A stretch of 64,000 nt of DNA from Amoebophrya sp. A120. Lineage: Eukaryota; Sar; Dinophyceae; Syndiniales; Amoebophryaceae. The stretch is from positions 615,271 to 679,270 of the forward strand of contig CAJINV010000012.1 of the NCBI GenBank assembly GCA_905178155.1, given 5' to 3'. The stretch's first letter is position 1; every line of letters begins with the position of its first letter. Under the pieces are notes generated by a model that did no database searches, was not told the origin of the DNA, and saw only the letters and a program-made list of their open reading frames with translations. Below are positions 1-12,051 of this stretch, one piece after another. The position numbers and the translations under genes are program-made.

Positions 1-3000
1 GTTGTAAATCTCATTCGTACCGGCCAAATTTTGCTGGAACTTGGGGAAATTTACCGCGGCCCGATTAGGATTTCGTGCCGTCCGCGTGGCGCTGCCCGAT
101 GGCCGGGTGGAAATCGCGAAACTGTGGTTGGACTGGTGAAAGTTTTCCCCGCTGGCGGCCTTTTGACGAGCAGAGGGAATAGCACCAGTCATCGAGTTCT
201 TGCTGGATGGTGCAGCAGAAGTCGTGAAAGCGATGGTAGACGCCACGACAGGTGCTGGGCGACGCTCTTCCTGCTCGCGGTCTGCACTATGTTCGTGTAT
301 TCCACCACCAGTCGCGGCAGAAGAAGTTGCAGCACTTTCATCCTTCAGCAAACTCGCCGCAGCCGTGGCGAGAAAAGAGTCGTTTCTGGCTGCCGGCGCG
401 GTTTTTGTGAACTTCTGTGAGGAAAACAAGTTCTGCTTGTTGAAAATCGCAGGCATCTTGTCCACCACGCCGGGTTCGTCACGGTGATTTGCGGCTGCAT
501 CAACGCAACTTTCTCCGTCAACAGTAGCCACAAGTTCTTGCGCCCGATCTTGAACCAAGTCGGAGGTCAGGAGAGGAAGAGTCGCTCTTATTCCTCCTGG
601 AAGATCACCCTGAAGATGAACATGTGCCTGCCTCTCGTTTTGCACCACAGCGCTCGTGGTCGTCCCGCTCGTTTTGCAATCCACCACATTCACACCACTG
701 CCGTGTTCGATCTCAGGCAACAAGATACCGGAACACACTGGCTCTGCGCCAGTGGGTATCAAATGTAAAAATGTCTGGGTCTGGAAGATTTCGAGATTTG
801 TCATGCCTATTTGCCATGATCGATGATGTCTGTGATGCATGCCGTAGCATCACAGATTTTTGGAGCGCTTTGTGATACCTCTACCGCATGAGAAATGCCT
901 TCTCCGCGTAGCACAAACTGGAGTCCTCTTGCTGTTCATGCAATACAAATTTTTTCAGAATCCACAGACAGCATCACAAGTTTACAATGTTCCAGACCCA
1001 GACATTTTTGCATTTGATAGCGGGCTGGCTGTGATCTTCCGCTTGTGAGTATGTTGTTGCGTCTTTTCCTCTATCACCTTGATTTATTTCCGAATCTGTT
1101 TTAGTATTCCCTCCTGGCGGTTGTCCAACAGCAACTCCGTTGCTGGCATTCGAAAACGATTTGTTCAGATTCAGCTTCTATCAAGTGTAAAAATGTCTGG
1201 GTCTGGAAACTTGTGATGCCGGGCGGCGTCTCATGATGAGGCTACAAATGCTGGCTCAGCATGACAAGTTTCTGAGCTCCTAGGTGTTGCCTATTCTGCA
1301 TGACAAACTGCGCTTCTGCATCACAGAAAAGCGCAGCTCTTGGGGAACGTGCATGACAGATTTAAGAGCCATGCCAGACAAGCATGACAAACATGAATTC
1401 TTCCAGACCCAGACATTTTTACAGTTGATAGCTTCGTGTTGGAGCTCGCACGCAAACTCGAGCTGCAACGGTTGAGGAAGCTGCTGAACATCCCTGCTAT
1501 GCGGTTGCTGCTGCGATTCAAAGTCGGCATTGGCGGTTGTTGCTGCTCGGAGGAACTGCCTTCTGCCGATTCTACTTCTTCTTCGCAGCTGCTGTTATCG
1601 GCTCGTTCACAGGCGGCCTGCTTGTTCCCGTTCTCTACCATGAAGTCAGGCGGCGATTCCGGGCTGCTGACAGTCTGGGCATTCATCTCAGGAAAATCCT
1701 GCTGACAGTGCCCCTTGCAGCTCAAATCCGTGTTTTTTTCGTCACAGCTGCTCGACCCGCTTTCTTCGCCTAGTTGGGTCGAACTGGAGCTAGCACCGCT
1801 CATGAACCGCAGGAAAGAAAAAGACGAGCTCATCTTGTGCCGCGGAATCGTCGGGCTCGGGGATCCGGACGTTTGCGGCCGAACTAAAGTGGTGCCCAGA
1901 ATGTTCTTTAACGGCGTGGGAGTGGTGGTTCCACGGCTGTTGGGCCGGAGAAGCTGGAGGTCTGGTGGTTGGAAGTTGTTGTGTGGGCGGTTGTTAAGGT
2001 CGACGTAGGGAGCAGTAGTAGTCGTGTGTTCTTCTTGTTGATGTTCCGCAGCTGCACTACTTCCGATTTGGTTCAGGAAAAGGGCGGAGTTCATATCTCC
2101 TGGAGACGAAATGTTGCCAACAGTGGCATGATCTCTATTCCCAACGCTGTTCACCGCCGCAGCCGCTGCGTTCGCCACAGACGCAGATGCCCAGGGGGTC
2201 AAGGGGCTGGGAAGCATAATTTGCTGCTTTCTGGCGTAGTTCTTCGCACCGTCTGCAGAGCTGCTGCCAGTGCTTGGATTGTTGCCTTCATGGCTGTTGA
2301 TTTCCCCGGGAAGTTGCATCTGCTGCACGCCGATTGGCGTCACCGGTATAATCCTGTTCGCGAGGACAGGCGGGGAGGCAACGGATAAAACGGAGTTCGC
2401 AGCTCCGTTTGTAGTGCTCGGCCCGCCCGGTGGTCCAGTACAAATTGCGCCTCCACCACCACAGCTCCCAATCGGTGGCGGCGTCCCGTTTGGAATGTGG
2501 ATTGCGTCGGTTTGGATGGGACTTGAACCCGCGGCACTGGTTATCGGAAGTTGCTGCTGTTGTTGGTGGACAACAGCCGGCAAGACCATCGGTGCAGAAT
2601 CAGCAGGAGCAGCCGCATATGAACTGCAAAAGCATCGCACTCGTATAAATACATTACAAATATCCTCAGCATGAGAAATAAAGTTTGTAATGCGGATTTG
2701 CCTGAAGAACTTCTTGAGGAAAATCCGCATCACAGATTCCATTTCCAACGCTTGCAGAAATGGAATCTGTAATGCGGATTTGCCTGAAGAACAAGATTTG
2801 TAATGCATGATTGCAATACGAGTACGATACTTTTGCACAGGATACCGCAGTATCCGTGACCTGCGCCTTGTCCCAGCCACTGACTGCGGCTTCGAGACTG
2901 TTGTTGATGAGATTGTTGCAGTGCAGCACTGCAACAATCTCCTGTTGTTATCAAAAGAAAAAAGTTCGTCGCGATCACTCATGGGCATTTTTGCAATACA

Positions 3001-6000
3001 AAATTGTCTGTCATGCGTAAAAATGCATCACAGCCACACTTCATAAGGGATTTCCCTAGTGTTTCTGCAATACAAGGAGAAGTTGCGATGCTAAAAAAAT
3101 TTGTAATGCAAAACCTGCAACTTAGTGACTGTGACAAACTTTTTTCTCTCCATAGTTGTTGCTCTACTTGTACTATCCCAGGCGTTGTCGCACAAGCCGG
3201 CGCACAAGCCGCTACCGTCGCAACAGAAGACGCTGGTGTGTGAACCTGGGACAATAGTGGCAGCTCGTCACAAACCGTTTTTGGTGTGAAAATTGTCGTG
3301 TCCGCCGGATTGCTCAGCATCCTGCTGTTCTGCTGCTGCAACTGGGAATTGTAGTGCACACCACGTGAAGATGAAAACACATTCCCGAGACTGTAGTTGT
3401 TTCCAGTTCCACTTATTGCACCATTCGCACCGATAATATCCGGGAGAGGCGTTCTTGTCGGCTTTGAATTATTTCCCCCATGGACATCAACGACAAACTG
3501 CCCGTTTGGCGTCACGATGGTTTCCGCTTGCTGATCTTGTAAAAAATTGCCGTCACAATCCTCCATATTTATCGCGATGGGCGACGGTCGAGGTTTCAAT
3601 CTCTTCCGATGATCGTTCGCCCTACCGGCGCTACCCGGGTTCGGGGTTTTCGAGGATCCAATGAAAGTGGCCGTCATGTCACTTTTCGCCAAAATGTCTC
3701 CCTCTGCCTCCGTCGCTGCGTGAAGACCCTGCTGCTCCCCCTCGTGGTTTGATTCTAGATCAAAGAACTCATTTTCCTGTTCAATCTCCATTCCGTCATT
3801 CACGGTCAAGCCGCTGAAGGTTCGGTGTGATCTGCAAGTCATCACGTCTTCGGACTTTTCGAAGTTGTTAGACATCAAACCTCCGCCGTTTTTTATCATT
3901 TTCAAAGACGTCGACCGTAAATGGTTTTCCAAGTCCCGACTCAGGCCACTTTGACTGCTGTTGCCGCCCCCGCTGATTTCGTGAAGATGTTGGTGATTTT
4001 ATGACAGTGCACAACTCCCCCTCCCCTTTATTTGAATGGCATAAGCAGCAACACAACGAGCTCCGCATGAAAAATCTGCACACGGATTTTTGTAGTACTG
4101 TTTGAGGCTCCAAAATTTGTGATGCAAACTATGCTCAGAGGCAAGATGTGGACTGAGTATTTTGCATTTACAAATGAGGGAGAGGGACAGGGGGAGTTGT
4201 GCACTCTCATAGATTTTCACCACTTCCCATTTCCACTTCCACCGCCGATTTCAAAAAATCGTCCAGCGCATTCGCCAAGTCCGGCGTTTGTGTATTAAAA
4301 AGCAAAACCTGCTCCTGTGACCCATCCACTTCAACGTCCAATGGACTACTAGGCGGGATCCGCTTCTTCCGCTTAGAAGGTGCCGCGGTGGACAGTTTCC
4401 CCCGGTCGGCACTATTCGGCGGATGAGGTGCGGGTAAAATTTGGCTGTGCGCGGTGAGGTTGACATCGTGAGCACTGATATCCGCATCGAGCGAGCCCGT
4501 GTTCGTACCCGTTCCGCCGGCGGAATTTACCGTCTTTGCGTCGTCATCGACATTTGAGGAACCACTTCCACCATACTCGGAATTGTTTTCTTGAAAGTAC
4601 ATTTGGTAGAGCTTCTGTTCCTCCAGTTGTTTTTGGTGTTTCTCCTCCTCCTCCTTCTCTATGTAGTAAAAAAGCTGCTTCCACTCCGCAATGTCATCCG
4701 CGCTGGGGTGGAGCGGGTTCGCTGTTGCTGTGCCTGCGGCTCCATGCTCTACGTCGTGAAGATGGTGGTGATGCTGAGCCGCAGTGGTCATGCTACCGTT
4801 TTGATGAAAATTTGAATCACTCTGGCCTTGTTGCGTCTCCCCTCCTCCTGCTCCTCCACCAGGATGTTGTTGAGCAGCTGCTAGTACACCATCCGGTCCT
4901 ACCGAAGGCCCAACGCCAGCAGGCGGCTGCAACCTCGCAGACCTTGGGTGGCTTGGATTCGCACCAGTTTGTCCCCGCAGGTACACCTGGCGCAACGTGT
5001 TGCCGTGCGAGTGCGGGTTAGAAGAGGTGTGCTGTTGCGGAACAAGAACATTTTGAACAGGACCTCCTACGCCAAGCTGTTGCAGACTCCCGGCGGCCGC
5101 GCCCGGCTTGTTCGCAACGACCCTGTTCGGCGATTGCGACGCCGATGCCGCAGAACGGGTACGCGGGAAGTGGTTTTGTGGTTGGGTATTTTGTACCTGT
5201 TGTGCTTGCGGCGGCGCCGGGTTCGTCGAAGAGGTCGCTGGGTTGGTGCCAACCACAATGCCACTCACCACCAGACAGCCGTTGAGGTCAGAAGCTTGCT
5301 GCTGCTGCTGCTGGTGCTGCTGTAGCTCTCCCGGTGTTGGGTCTGCATTGCAGCTGTTGACAACTACTCCCAGGGGCTGAAGCAGGAACGGGGGTGGGGG
5401 AATTACAGTGTTGGCTGATGTAGTTGCGCTATTAGAAGTTGTGCTGGTACCTGGTGGTACAACGGCTCCTATTTCTGATTGATCTCCCACTTGATCCACC
5501 CCACCTGCGACTGTAATCATCGGACTACTTGTTTTGCTGGCAGTAATGTTCGCTCCAGCCGCCGCCGCTGCCCACGGAGCATTCATGGACACATCTTTTC
5601 TGAATTGTTCGAAGTCACCTTTGCTCTCTTTATTCCCTTGATCATGATGCCCGGAAGTTTTTGTAGCCCCTGCTTCTACTTCTGCACGTTGATTCTTCTG
5701 TGTCTGTCCGTTCGATGCCGTGCTGGACGTTCTCTCCAGCATGGAGTTCGAGGAAGACAGCTTCCGGTGTGCTGTCAAATGTGCTGGAAGTGGAGCCCCA
5801 AGCTGCTGCCCACCGAGTTGCTGCGAGGCACTGTGTTGATTATTCGCCAATACAGCTGCATTGTTCCCGTGTTGGTGCTCGACAGCCCCCGTGCCGCCGC
5901 GCAGGCCATTCGTACTCGGCGGTCGTATTATCCCGCTTGGTGTCAGGCTCGTGCCGCTGTGCCTTCTTGTAGGCCTTTGGGGCGTCCGGGGTAACACTTG

Positions 6001-8181
6001 GTTGTTGACCAAATTGATCTGCATGTTGCAAGACCCCGTTTGCTGGTGGTGGTTTTGATGTTGGCCATTGTTCACACTGTAGCTCATGATCCCGTTGTTG
6101 TGATGCTGATGCTGCATCAGAGCTCCGGTGCTAGCAGCGATGTGCTGGACTCTTGGCGTCGTTAAGGAAGACGTGGTGATCATGCAATTCTGCGCGTAGC
6201 TGTTGATCTGGTGATATTGATCACCGTTCATGCCGCCACTTCCTGAAATGGAACTACCACCGCCTGCGTTACTTCCGTAGAAGTAGCTCTGCACTTGCGG
6301 TAGTCTCTCCAGCACGTGCTTCGCACTGGGCCGGTGGGCCGGGTTGGGCTGCAACATAGAGCTGATCAGCATCGAGAGCACAGAGTTGTAGTGATAAGCG
6401 ATCGCGTTGTTGCCGATAGTACCCGGCGCGCTGCTGTTGGAGTTGTTGTTTGTGCTGCTTCCGCCACTCGTCGTCCCAGAGGAATTTGACGCGGTTCCGC
6501 TGCTCACACTGTTGACTACATTATTCAGCACATTTTCGATTTTCGGAGGTCCCCGGTACACTTGCCGACAAATCTCCACCAGATTCCGCCCGTCAAACGG
6601 GGGTTTCGTCGTGCACACTTCGAAGATGCAACACCCGAGGGAGAAAATGTCGATCTTGTTACTGTAGCTCTTGTTGCTCCAGACCTCCGGGGCGGCGTAG
6701 ACTGGTGAGCCGACGTTCGTATTCGCCATTCCCCGGGTTGACTTCAACATTCGACACACCCCGAAATCCGCCAGGTACACCTGTTTCTGGTCGTGGGACA
6801 GGAGAATGTTGGAGGGCTTGATGTCCCGATGGAGAATGGAGAGAGAATATCAAGCAAAAAAGTGTTAACGTTAATGGTTTTGGGGCATTGCAGTCATGCG
6901 TGACAGATTTTCGCTATCATGCATGCTATGCAATACAAATTTGGGCATCATTTATCGTGCATTCCTGCATGCCAAATTCCGTTAACGTTACCACTTTTTA
7001 GTGTGATAGAGAATGGATGTGGGAGAGCGCCTCAAGTAACTGCTTGAACCACGAAGCGACTTTCCGCTCTGGGATCGGCTTTTTGCAGTTTCTGTTCCTG
7101 CGCTCGTTCATATGACAGTGCACAACTCCCCCTCCCCCTCATTTGTCATGCAAAGTGCCTAGTTTACGCCTTGGCTCTTGGCAATGTTTGCATGACAAGT
7201 TCTGGCAGCCCAAATAGCACTACACTCCTGTCCAAATTTGTCATGCAAAACCTGTACTCTTACTGACGCTTGTATTGCTGTTCATGCAATACGAATGAGG
7301 GGGAGGGGGAGTTGTGCTTGTGCACTCTCATAGTTCAAGAAGAGGTTCAGGTCGCCGCCGTCGATGTACTGTGGAATTTGTCATGCGAAACGTGGAACAA
7401 AGTAAAGGGATGTGATGGCACAAGCACTATCTAGTAGATATAAAAAAGCGCATGAGTGACAGACTTGCAAGCCGGTATGAAAATAAAACTATCAGGACTG
7501 AAGTAGTACCTGCAGCAGCAGAAATATCGTGTAGTTTGTCACTTGGACCCAGTAGCACCGTACGATGTTGGGGTGTTGGATTTTCTGCAGAATCGACCCT
7601 TCCTCCAGCGTATGAAATGCAAAAGCATCGTACTAGTATGAATTGCAATACAAATTGACTTATAGCACTACGAAATAAAATTTGTAATGCTCTTTTACCT
7701 TGGCAAAGAGATTTGTCATGCATAACAGCCATGAATTACTACGAGTACGATACTTTTGCAGAGCATAAAGCGCCAGGTCCTTGTGTTTCTCTGATTGTAG
7801 ATCCGAAAAACAATATTGTTTCAATGCGTACTGCTTCTTCCGGCCATTTTGAATCAAATCCACTTGACCGAAGGCGCCCCGGCCAAGCGACTTGATGGTC
7901 TGGAAGCGGTCTGGGGGTGGGGGTGGGGGGTTTGCAACTGCGTGATCCACTGAAGCAGCTGCAGCTGCTTCTGAAAGTTGGTGGTGGTGCTGGGCCGGAG
8001 GCCGAGGCTGTTGGGGACTGCTGGCGCCATTATTTGTGGTCAACATGATCTCAGGGTCAGGTCGTTGTGCAGCACCGGCTCCCGGCTGTTGTAGATCTCG
8101 GGCGCTTGTTGTTTCGAAAGGACTTGCGGCACCAGAGGTTCTTGAGGACGAGGGTGGATGTACAACTTCGGTGAAGGTCAT
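1..8181 (-). CDS. NIMA-related (NEK-like) serine/threonine kinase with huge low-complexity tail, 3' end outside window
   Basis: Exons (+ coordinates): <1..751, 1020..1173, 1431..2612, 2845..2943, 3155..3994, 4212..6842, 7009..7105, 7333..7368, 7510..7605, 7768..8181, giving 2,100 codons with no stop. ATG at 8181. Kinase domain about residues 92-400: glycine loop GRGAFG (100-105), lysine of YALK (121), HRDIKPSN (219-226), DFG (240-242), SPVYAAPE (260-267). Motif spacing and the HRDIKPSN form fit the NEK family; the exact subfamily is not resolved. After about residue 400 the protein is rich in Asn, Gln, Ser and Pro with polyQ runs and no domain I recognise. It contains eight introner elements and one GT-AG intron (7369-7509). 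One element lies just before HRD and is removed exactly to give HIHSLSILHRD. Likely role: cell-cycle or cilium/centrosome phosphorylation (family knowledge). The stop codon lies left of base 1. Confidence 0.9.
757..1019. mobile_element. Introner element, family A
   Basis: 263 bp, ends TATCAAATG / CATTTGATA, inner terminal repeat GTCTGGGTCTGGAA. Flanks GTGGG and GCGGG (4 of 5). Removal joins HSQPA to GAEPV in the kinase frame. Confidence 0.93.
1179..1430. mobile_element. Introner element, family A
   Basis: 252 bp with GTCTGGGTCTGG terminal repeats. Perfect 5-bp flanking repeat GCTTC. Removal joins SNTK to LNLNK. The interior is closely similar to the element at 55925-56176, showing shared recent ancestry. 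Confidence 0.95.
2618..2844. mobile_element. Introner element, family B
   Basis: 227 bp. Starts TATGAACTGCAAAAGC and ends ACTTTTGCACAGGATA. Flanking repeat CCGCA perfect. Removal joins VTDTA to AAPAD. Longer than the usual B element (about 150 bp) because a GGAATCTGTAATGCGG-type segment is internally repeated. Confidence 0.95.
2949..3154. mobile_element. Introner element, family F
   Basis: 206 bp. Starts TATCAAAAG, contains GTTCGTCGCGATCACTCATG, ends TTTTTTCTCTCCATA. Flanking repeat GTTGT perfect. Removal joins QVEQ to QEIVA. Near-identical copies at 55539 and 60004. Confidence 0.95.
4000..4211. mobile_element. Introner element, family C
   Basis: 212 bp with long terminal repeats (TATGACAGTGCACAACTC / GAGTTGTGCACTCTCATA). 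Flanking repeat GATTT perfect. Unspliced, the element ends the frame at once with TGA; removed, GEN joins HQHLH and the frame stays open. Confidence 0.96.
6848..7008. mobile_element. Introner element, family D
   Basis: 161 bp, TATCAAGC / GTGTGATA ends, with GTTAACGTTAA near each end. Flanking repeat GAGAA perfect. Removal joins HIHS to LSILHRD in the kinase catalytic loop, so its boundaries are fixed by protein conservation. Confidence 0.97.
7111..7332. mobile_element. Introner element, family C
   Basis: 222 bp, TATGACAGTGCACAACTC / GTTGTGCACTCTCATA-type ends (the right end has an extra TGTGCT). Flanking repeat GTTCA perfect. Removal joins NLFLN to ERRNR in the kinase. Confidence 0.96.
7369..7509 (-). 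other. Conventional GT-AG intron in the kinase gene
   Basis: 141 nt. Donor CAG|GTACTACT, acceptor TTCCACAG|TACATC on the minus strand. Joins FLLLQ to YIDGGDL, the normal kinase hinge. No terminal inverted repeat and no flanking duplication, unlike the introner elements on both sides. Confidence 0.88.
7611..7767. mobile_element. Introner element, family B
   Basis: 157 bp, TATGAAATGCAAAAGC / ACTTTTGCAGAGCATA. Flanks CAGCG and AAGCG (4 of 5). Removal joins HKDLAL to EEGSIL, restoring the kinase C-helix region. Confidence 0.95.
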
Positions 8182-8909
8182 TTTGTTCTTTCTCGAGAAA
8201 GCAATTGCAGCTGTGCTTCCGAGGACACCAATGTGGCTTTACCCCATCATCTCTCTTGTCCGAGACCGGACCCTACTAACTAGTACAAGCTCCACGGGTA
8301 ATAATTTACAGTGAAAACAAGCACGATAAAAAGCTAGTTCGTTCAGCTGAACAACATACACTTCACACAGCCATCGATTTCTATACGACCGGAGACTACA
8401 TCGGAAAAGCGGTCTGCTTCCCATCAAGGGATTCTCTTCAACGAAAACAACACTCTAGCTTTTGCAACTTTTGTCACTCGCTCGAGCTTGAACTTTGACG
8501 TCGCTCTGCAGTTCGAAACTGCTGGTGCTGCTAGTCCTTCGCAAAACGTTTTGCTGATTCTAGCACTATCTTAGACGGCAAAAGATAAAGAAGTCGCTAC
8601 GAAGAAAGAGTCTGAAGCATTCCAAATATTTCTACTTTCGCTCACGATGGAGAACCATGAATCTGCCTCAAACTGTCAAGTCTGTATGCCGTACTATAAT
8701 CAATGATGCTCGAAATCGAAGATAGAAATGCTGCTTCTTTTTACTCCGAAAGAACGAACAGGAGATAACCAAGACAAGAGCACTTACGACGAAAGAACGC
8801 CAGCACGACAAGTAAATCTCGTCCACAGCAGTTTCTTTTCTTTTCATGTCTGTATGTGTATTTGTTCCGCTAATTTTATTCAGTCGCTTGAAATTTTGAT
8901 TCTTCAACA
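8182..8909. other. Gene-free stretch between kinase and PCID2-like gene
   Basis: 728 bp holding the upstream region of the kinase gene and the downstream region of the PCID2-like gene. No open frame with protein-like composition, no introner element and no recognisable promoter motif seen. Confidence 0.5.
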
Positions 8910-11900
8910 TCAGACGTAGACTGTCGCGTCCATCTGCATGCAGAAGTCTTCAACTCGCGGAAAACAGTTTTCTCTCGGCACCACCAACTTGTTGTGGTGT
9001 ATCGTCAGGTACCCCTTCATCCCCCCGTAGCTTATCAGCTGGCTCAGCACCGTTTCGACCTCTGCAGCAGAGTCGTACTGGGCCGTGATATCCTCCGTTT
9101 GGACCTTCGTCGGGCACTCCGAGATCAAAAACTGTCGGAAGCAGGAAACGACCAAAGACAGGTCAATCTTCAGGGACTTCGGCGGCGCGGCGGGTTTGGG
9201 GTAGAGTTCGGGAAACTCAGTCTGCATCTGCGCCGTGCAGAGCTCGTGACACTTGATGATTCTGCGAATGAACTGCCGAGTCACAATGTGCTTCACTTGG
9301 GACATCAGATTCACGATACCTGGATAGTTTCACAATTCGGGGAAAGTTGTTTTTGCCTTGTAAGGAAGTAGTCAAGAAGAAGCATAGATACCACTAGCAA
9401 GGGACTGATGCTTTCTTGCAGTGTCGTGGGGGCTACAGCAACAGCAACACAATTACGACAGAACCATGTCAGAATCATGAATCAAACACCACGACAAGAA
9501 GAAATCATCTAAAAACTATACCAAGTTTGACAAAAACCAGTGTCTGGTCCTGGCTGGCCTTCTCGTATTTCACCAAATCCCCCGCTTTTATCGCGTTGAT
9601 GATCCGACCGAAAATTGCCTCCAGCTCGTACTTTTTCAAAAGAGCCTTCGACGGCAAATACCCTTTCCGTATCCTCAACGGGATCAAGAAATGCAGCATC
9701 TGCCTTTTCTGCTCGTAGTGGTCGTTTCGCGTCGCGCCAGAGATCAAGTTCATGGTGGATGAGGTTTGGGGAAGCTATGCACTGCAAAAGCATCGCATTC
9801 GTATAAATGGAAGTCTTGCATGACAGATCTGCTCTTTTCATCCCTGAAGCTGCATTACAAATTTCATTGTCGCTTTTGGAAAAATTTGCCATGTGATTTC
9901 TACTAAAGGCGATACTTGTGCAATGCATAAAAACATGTTGGAGTTGAAACTGTCCCGCATCAGCTGGCTGTAGCCCCAGGAAATTTTCCGCTCCGCCTCA
10001 GCGTAATTGCCGGATTGGACCTGGAGACCAGTTTCGTTTGATTTCAACGCGCAAAACATCACAACATAACACACAGCGCTACTTCTCGTACTTTACAAGA
10101 TATCATGATACAACACCAGAGCTACTGTCTCCGCGTTTCGATTTTCATCAAAATGAACAGCTCCGATCGAAAATCAATAAAGGTAGAATAAACACCAAAA
10201 ACTTCTCAGTTTACCAGACAAACACCCCAGTAGTAACTGAGCGTGACACTGACAGCGGGAGGAACTCCGGCCGTTGGGAAGCCCGGTCCCATCCTCTTCA
10301 GGCTCTTGTATCCTGACTAAAACTGTTCCCACACCAGAGGCAAGATGGGAAATCTGCTAGACAAATCCACCAGCTTTGGTTGTTTCGCATGACATGTCTG
10401 TCCCCGTATTGTAATCCTGTTTAGCTAGTTCCGAAGCATCACAGATCTAGCCCAGCATGCTAATTCGAGCATCACAAATTCCACAACACGACTAGAAAAT
10501 GGCTCTCATGGGGCGTCGCATGAGACACTTTTTCGGCATGCAGATTTGCATGACAACTCTGGGGGGTGGGAACGTTTTTACTCAGAATATCTTGTCGCCC
10601 GGTTTTATGCCCATCTGCTGCAAATGCAGCTGCTCGAGCTGCTGCACGTTTCGCAAAATTTGCTCGACTAGCGACACCTGGAACATCGCGAGGCAGCACC
10701 GAACCAATTCTGTGGTCGTCGACAAAAACCCGGCGCGCTTCTGCTTCTCCCGGACCATCTCTCCGAAGATTTTTCGGAGGTGCTCAACCAGCTTGTTCAT
10801 GTTTTCATTGGTGTCCGTTGATTGGGAGTTGAAGTGTAAGTCGATGTTTTCCGCCTGCTCCCGGGCCCAGGCGAGAAGCACTTGGAAAGCCGGTATCATC
10901 CAGATGTGGTTCTCGTACTGGTCTCTGGTGTTGCAGTACAAGGTCGACCAGTCCCGGAGTGCGAGGTAGCAGTGTTCTGTTATTTGGAGGAAATTATAAA
11001 GGCCGCTTTTGCTACTTTTCAGTGAATACATACAACTAGTGAGGAGGCAACATCAACATCGGATCAAAAAAAGAAGACATTAGACAAACAACGCTTATTT
11101 CTAGATAAAAGCTAGCATCATAGTCTGTAGTACGCAAGCTCTCGCACATCAGTGGTTTTGCCTTTGGGTTCAGACCGTAGTGCAGCGCCTCGCAGTAGAT
11201 CTTGACCATCTTCACGTAGTTTACGACAAAAGAGGACAACGGCTTTTTCATTTCTTTTGCGTCCTCGAAATTTTTCGAAAACGGGGACCCATCATGAAGT
11301 GCAAAAGTATCGTACTCGTAGCAGTTATCGCAATCGTGCATGACAAGTCTCTTCCTCAAGGCAAATCAGCATGACAGATTTCCTCTCTCATTCTGAGAAG
11401 ATTTGTATTGCAAGTACTACTAGTACGTCAATACTTTTGCAGTTCATACCCGTTCTGCGCGAACGAGAGCTGGTCAATTCCCCGCTGCACGCTTATGGAG
11501 TTCTCAACTGTTACATTCTCAACTGTTGCATGAATTTGTAATGCAAGAATGGGATGAAAAGTCAAAGAGGGGAGGTTGCACCTGTAGCATGACAAATATC
11601 TAGTTGCTGTTTAGCCTTTCGAAAATTTGTCATGCGAAGTAGCTTGACTGTGAGAATGTTGGCCGTCATTTTGCATGACAAATCATGTAACAGTTGAGAG
11701 TGTAACGTTTGAGAATCCCATAACGCTCGCTTCTATTGCCTCCTTCGTTTTTCCCCGGACCATTTGCTGCTTGTCCCCCCAGTCCGGGCCGCGGATGGAG
11801 ACACAAACCGCGAGCTCCTCACGGCGTTCCGCCGCCATGAGATTTGCGAAGTTGAAGGAAAACTGGGCAATTTCGTCCTGGTTCCGCTGGTTGTACATCA

Positions 11901-12051
11901 TGTTAGGGTTCCGCGTGTTGTATTTGTTGAGGGTTGGGTAGGGATGCGCTTTGTTCATGTTGTTTCGGTTGCCTCCCTTCCCACCGGACATACCGCCCCG
12001 GGGAAAGGAGGAGCTCGAGCTCCCGCCGGTCATCTGCTGCTGGCCCCACAT
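8910..12051 (-). CDS. PCID2: PCI-domain protein, PCID2 / yeast Thp1 type (TREX-2 mRNA export)
   Basis: Exons 8910..9319, 9522..9770, 9930..10020, 10215..10303, 10590..10976, 11134..11287, 11449..11488, 11723..12051: 1,749 nt, 582 residues, ATG at 12051, TGA at 8910. The C-terminal half carries the PCID2 PCI/winged-helix pattern: EQKRQMLHFLIPLRIRKGYL, then YELEAIFGRIINAIKAGDL, then LISYGGMKGYLTIHHNKLVV, which matches the family motif around GYI..HQ.KLVV. Upstream, YYWGVCLVQSGNYAEAERKI is the TPR-like repeat preceding it. In yeast Thp1 pairs with Sac3 and Sem1 at the nuclear pore in mRNA export. The N-terminus is Gly/Ser/Asn-rich. Four introner elements and three GT-AG introns are interleaved; all phases agree. 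The start is the first ATG of the open frame; an upstream 5' exon is possible. Confidence 0.9.
9320..9521 (-). other. Conventional GT-AG intron in PCID2-like gene
   Basis: 202 nt. Donor CTTG|GTATAG, acceptor ATCCAG|GTATCG (minus strand). Joins VKLG to IVNLM in frame. No inverted-repeat ends. Confidence 0.85.
9776..9929. mobile_element. Introner element, family B
   Basis: 154 bp, TATGCACTGCAAAAGC at left; right end decayed (GATACTTGTGCAATGCATA). Flanks GAAGC and AAAAC match at only 3 of 5, yet removing the core plus 5 nt keeps the frame (SNMF to SQTSS), suggesting an older insertion. Confidence 0.85.
10021..10214 (-). other. Conventional GT-AG intron in PCID2-like gene
   Basis: 194 nt. Donor GTCTG|GTAAAC, acceptor CTCCAG|GTCCAA (minus strand). 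Joins YWGVCL to VQSGNY in frame. Confidence 0.85.
10309..10589. mobile_element. Introner element, family I
   Basis: 281 bp. Terminal repeats contain GTTCCCACACCAGAG and CTGGGGGGTGGGAACGTT. Flanking repeat TCTTG perfect. Removal joins PGDK to SLKRMG. Confidence 0.95.
10977..11133 (-). other. Conventional GT-AG intron in PCID2-like gene
   Basis: 157 nt. Donor CTTGC|GTACTA, acceptor ATAACAG|AACACT (minus strand). Joins MCESL to QHCYLA in frame. Confidence 0.8.
11293..11448. mobile_element. Introner element, family B
   Basis: 156 bp. First base mutated (CAT instead of TAT): CATGAAGTGCAAAAG / CTTTTGCAGTTCATA. Flanks CCCAT and CCCGT (4 of 5). Removal joins FAQNG to SPFSK. Confidence 0.92.
11494..11722. 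mobile_element. Introner element, family E
   Basis: 229 bp. Ends TATGGAGTTCTCAAC / TTTGAGAATCCCATA, then TGTTACATTCTCAACTGTT inside. Flanking repeat ACGCT perfect. Removal joins IEASV to QRGID. Confidence 0.95.
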
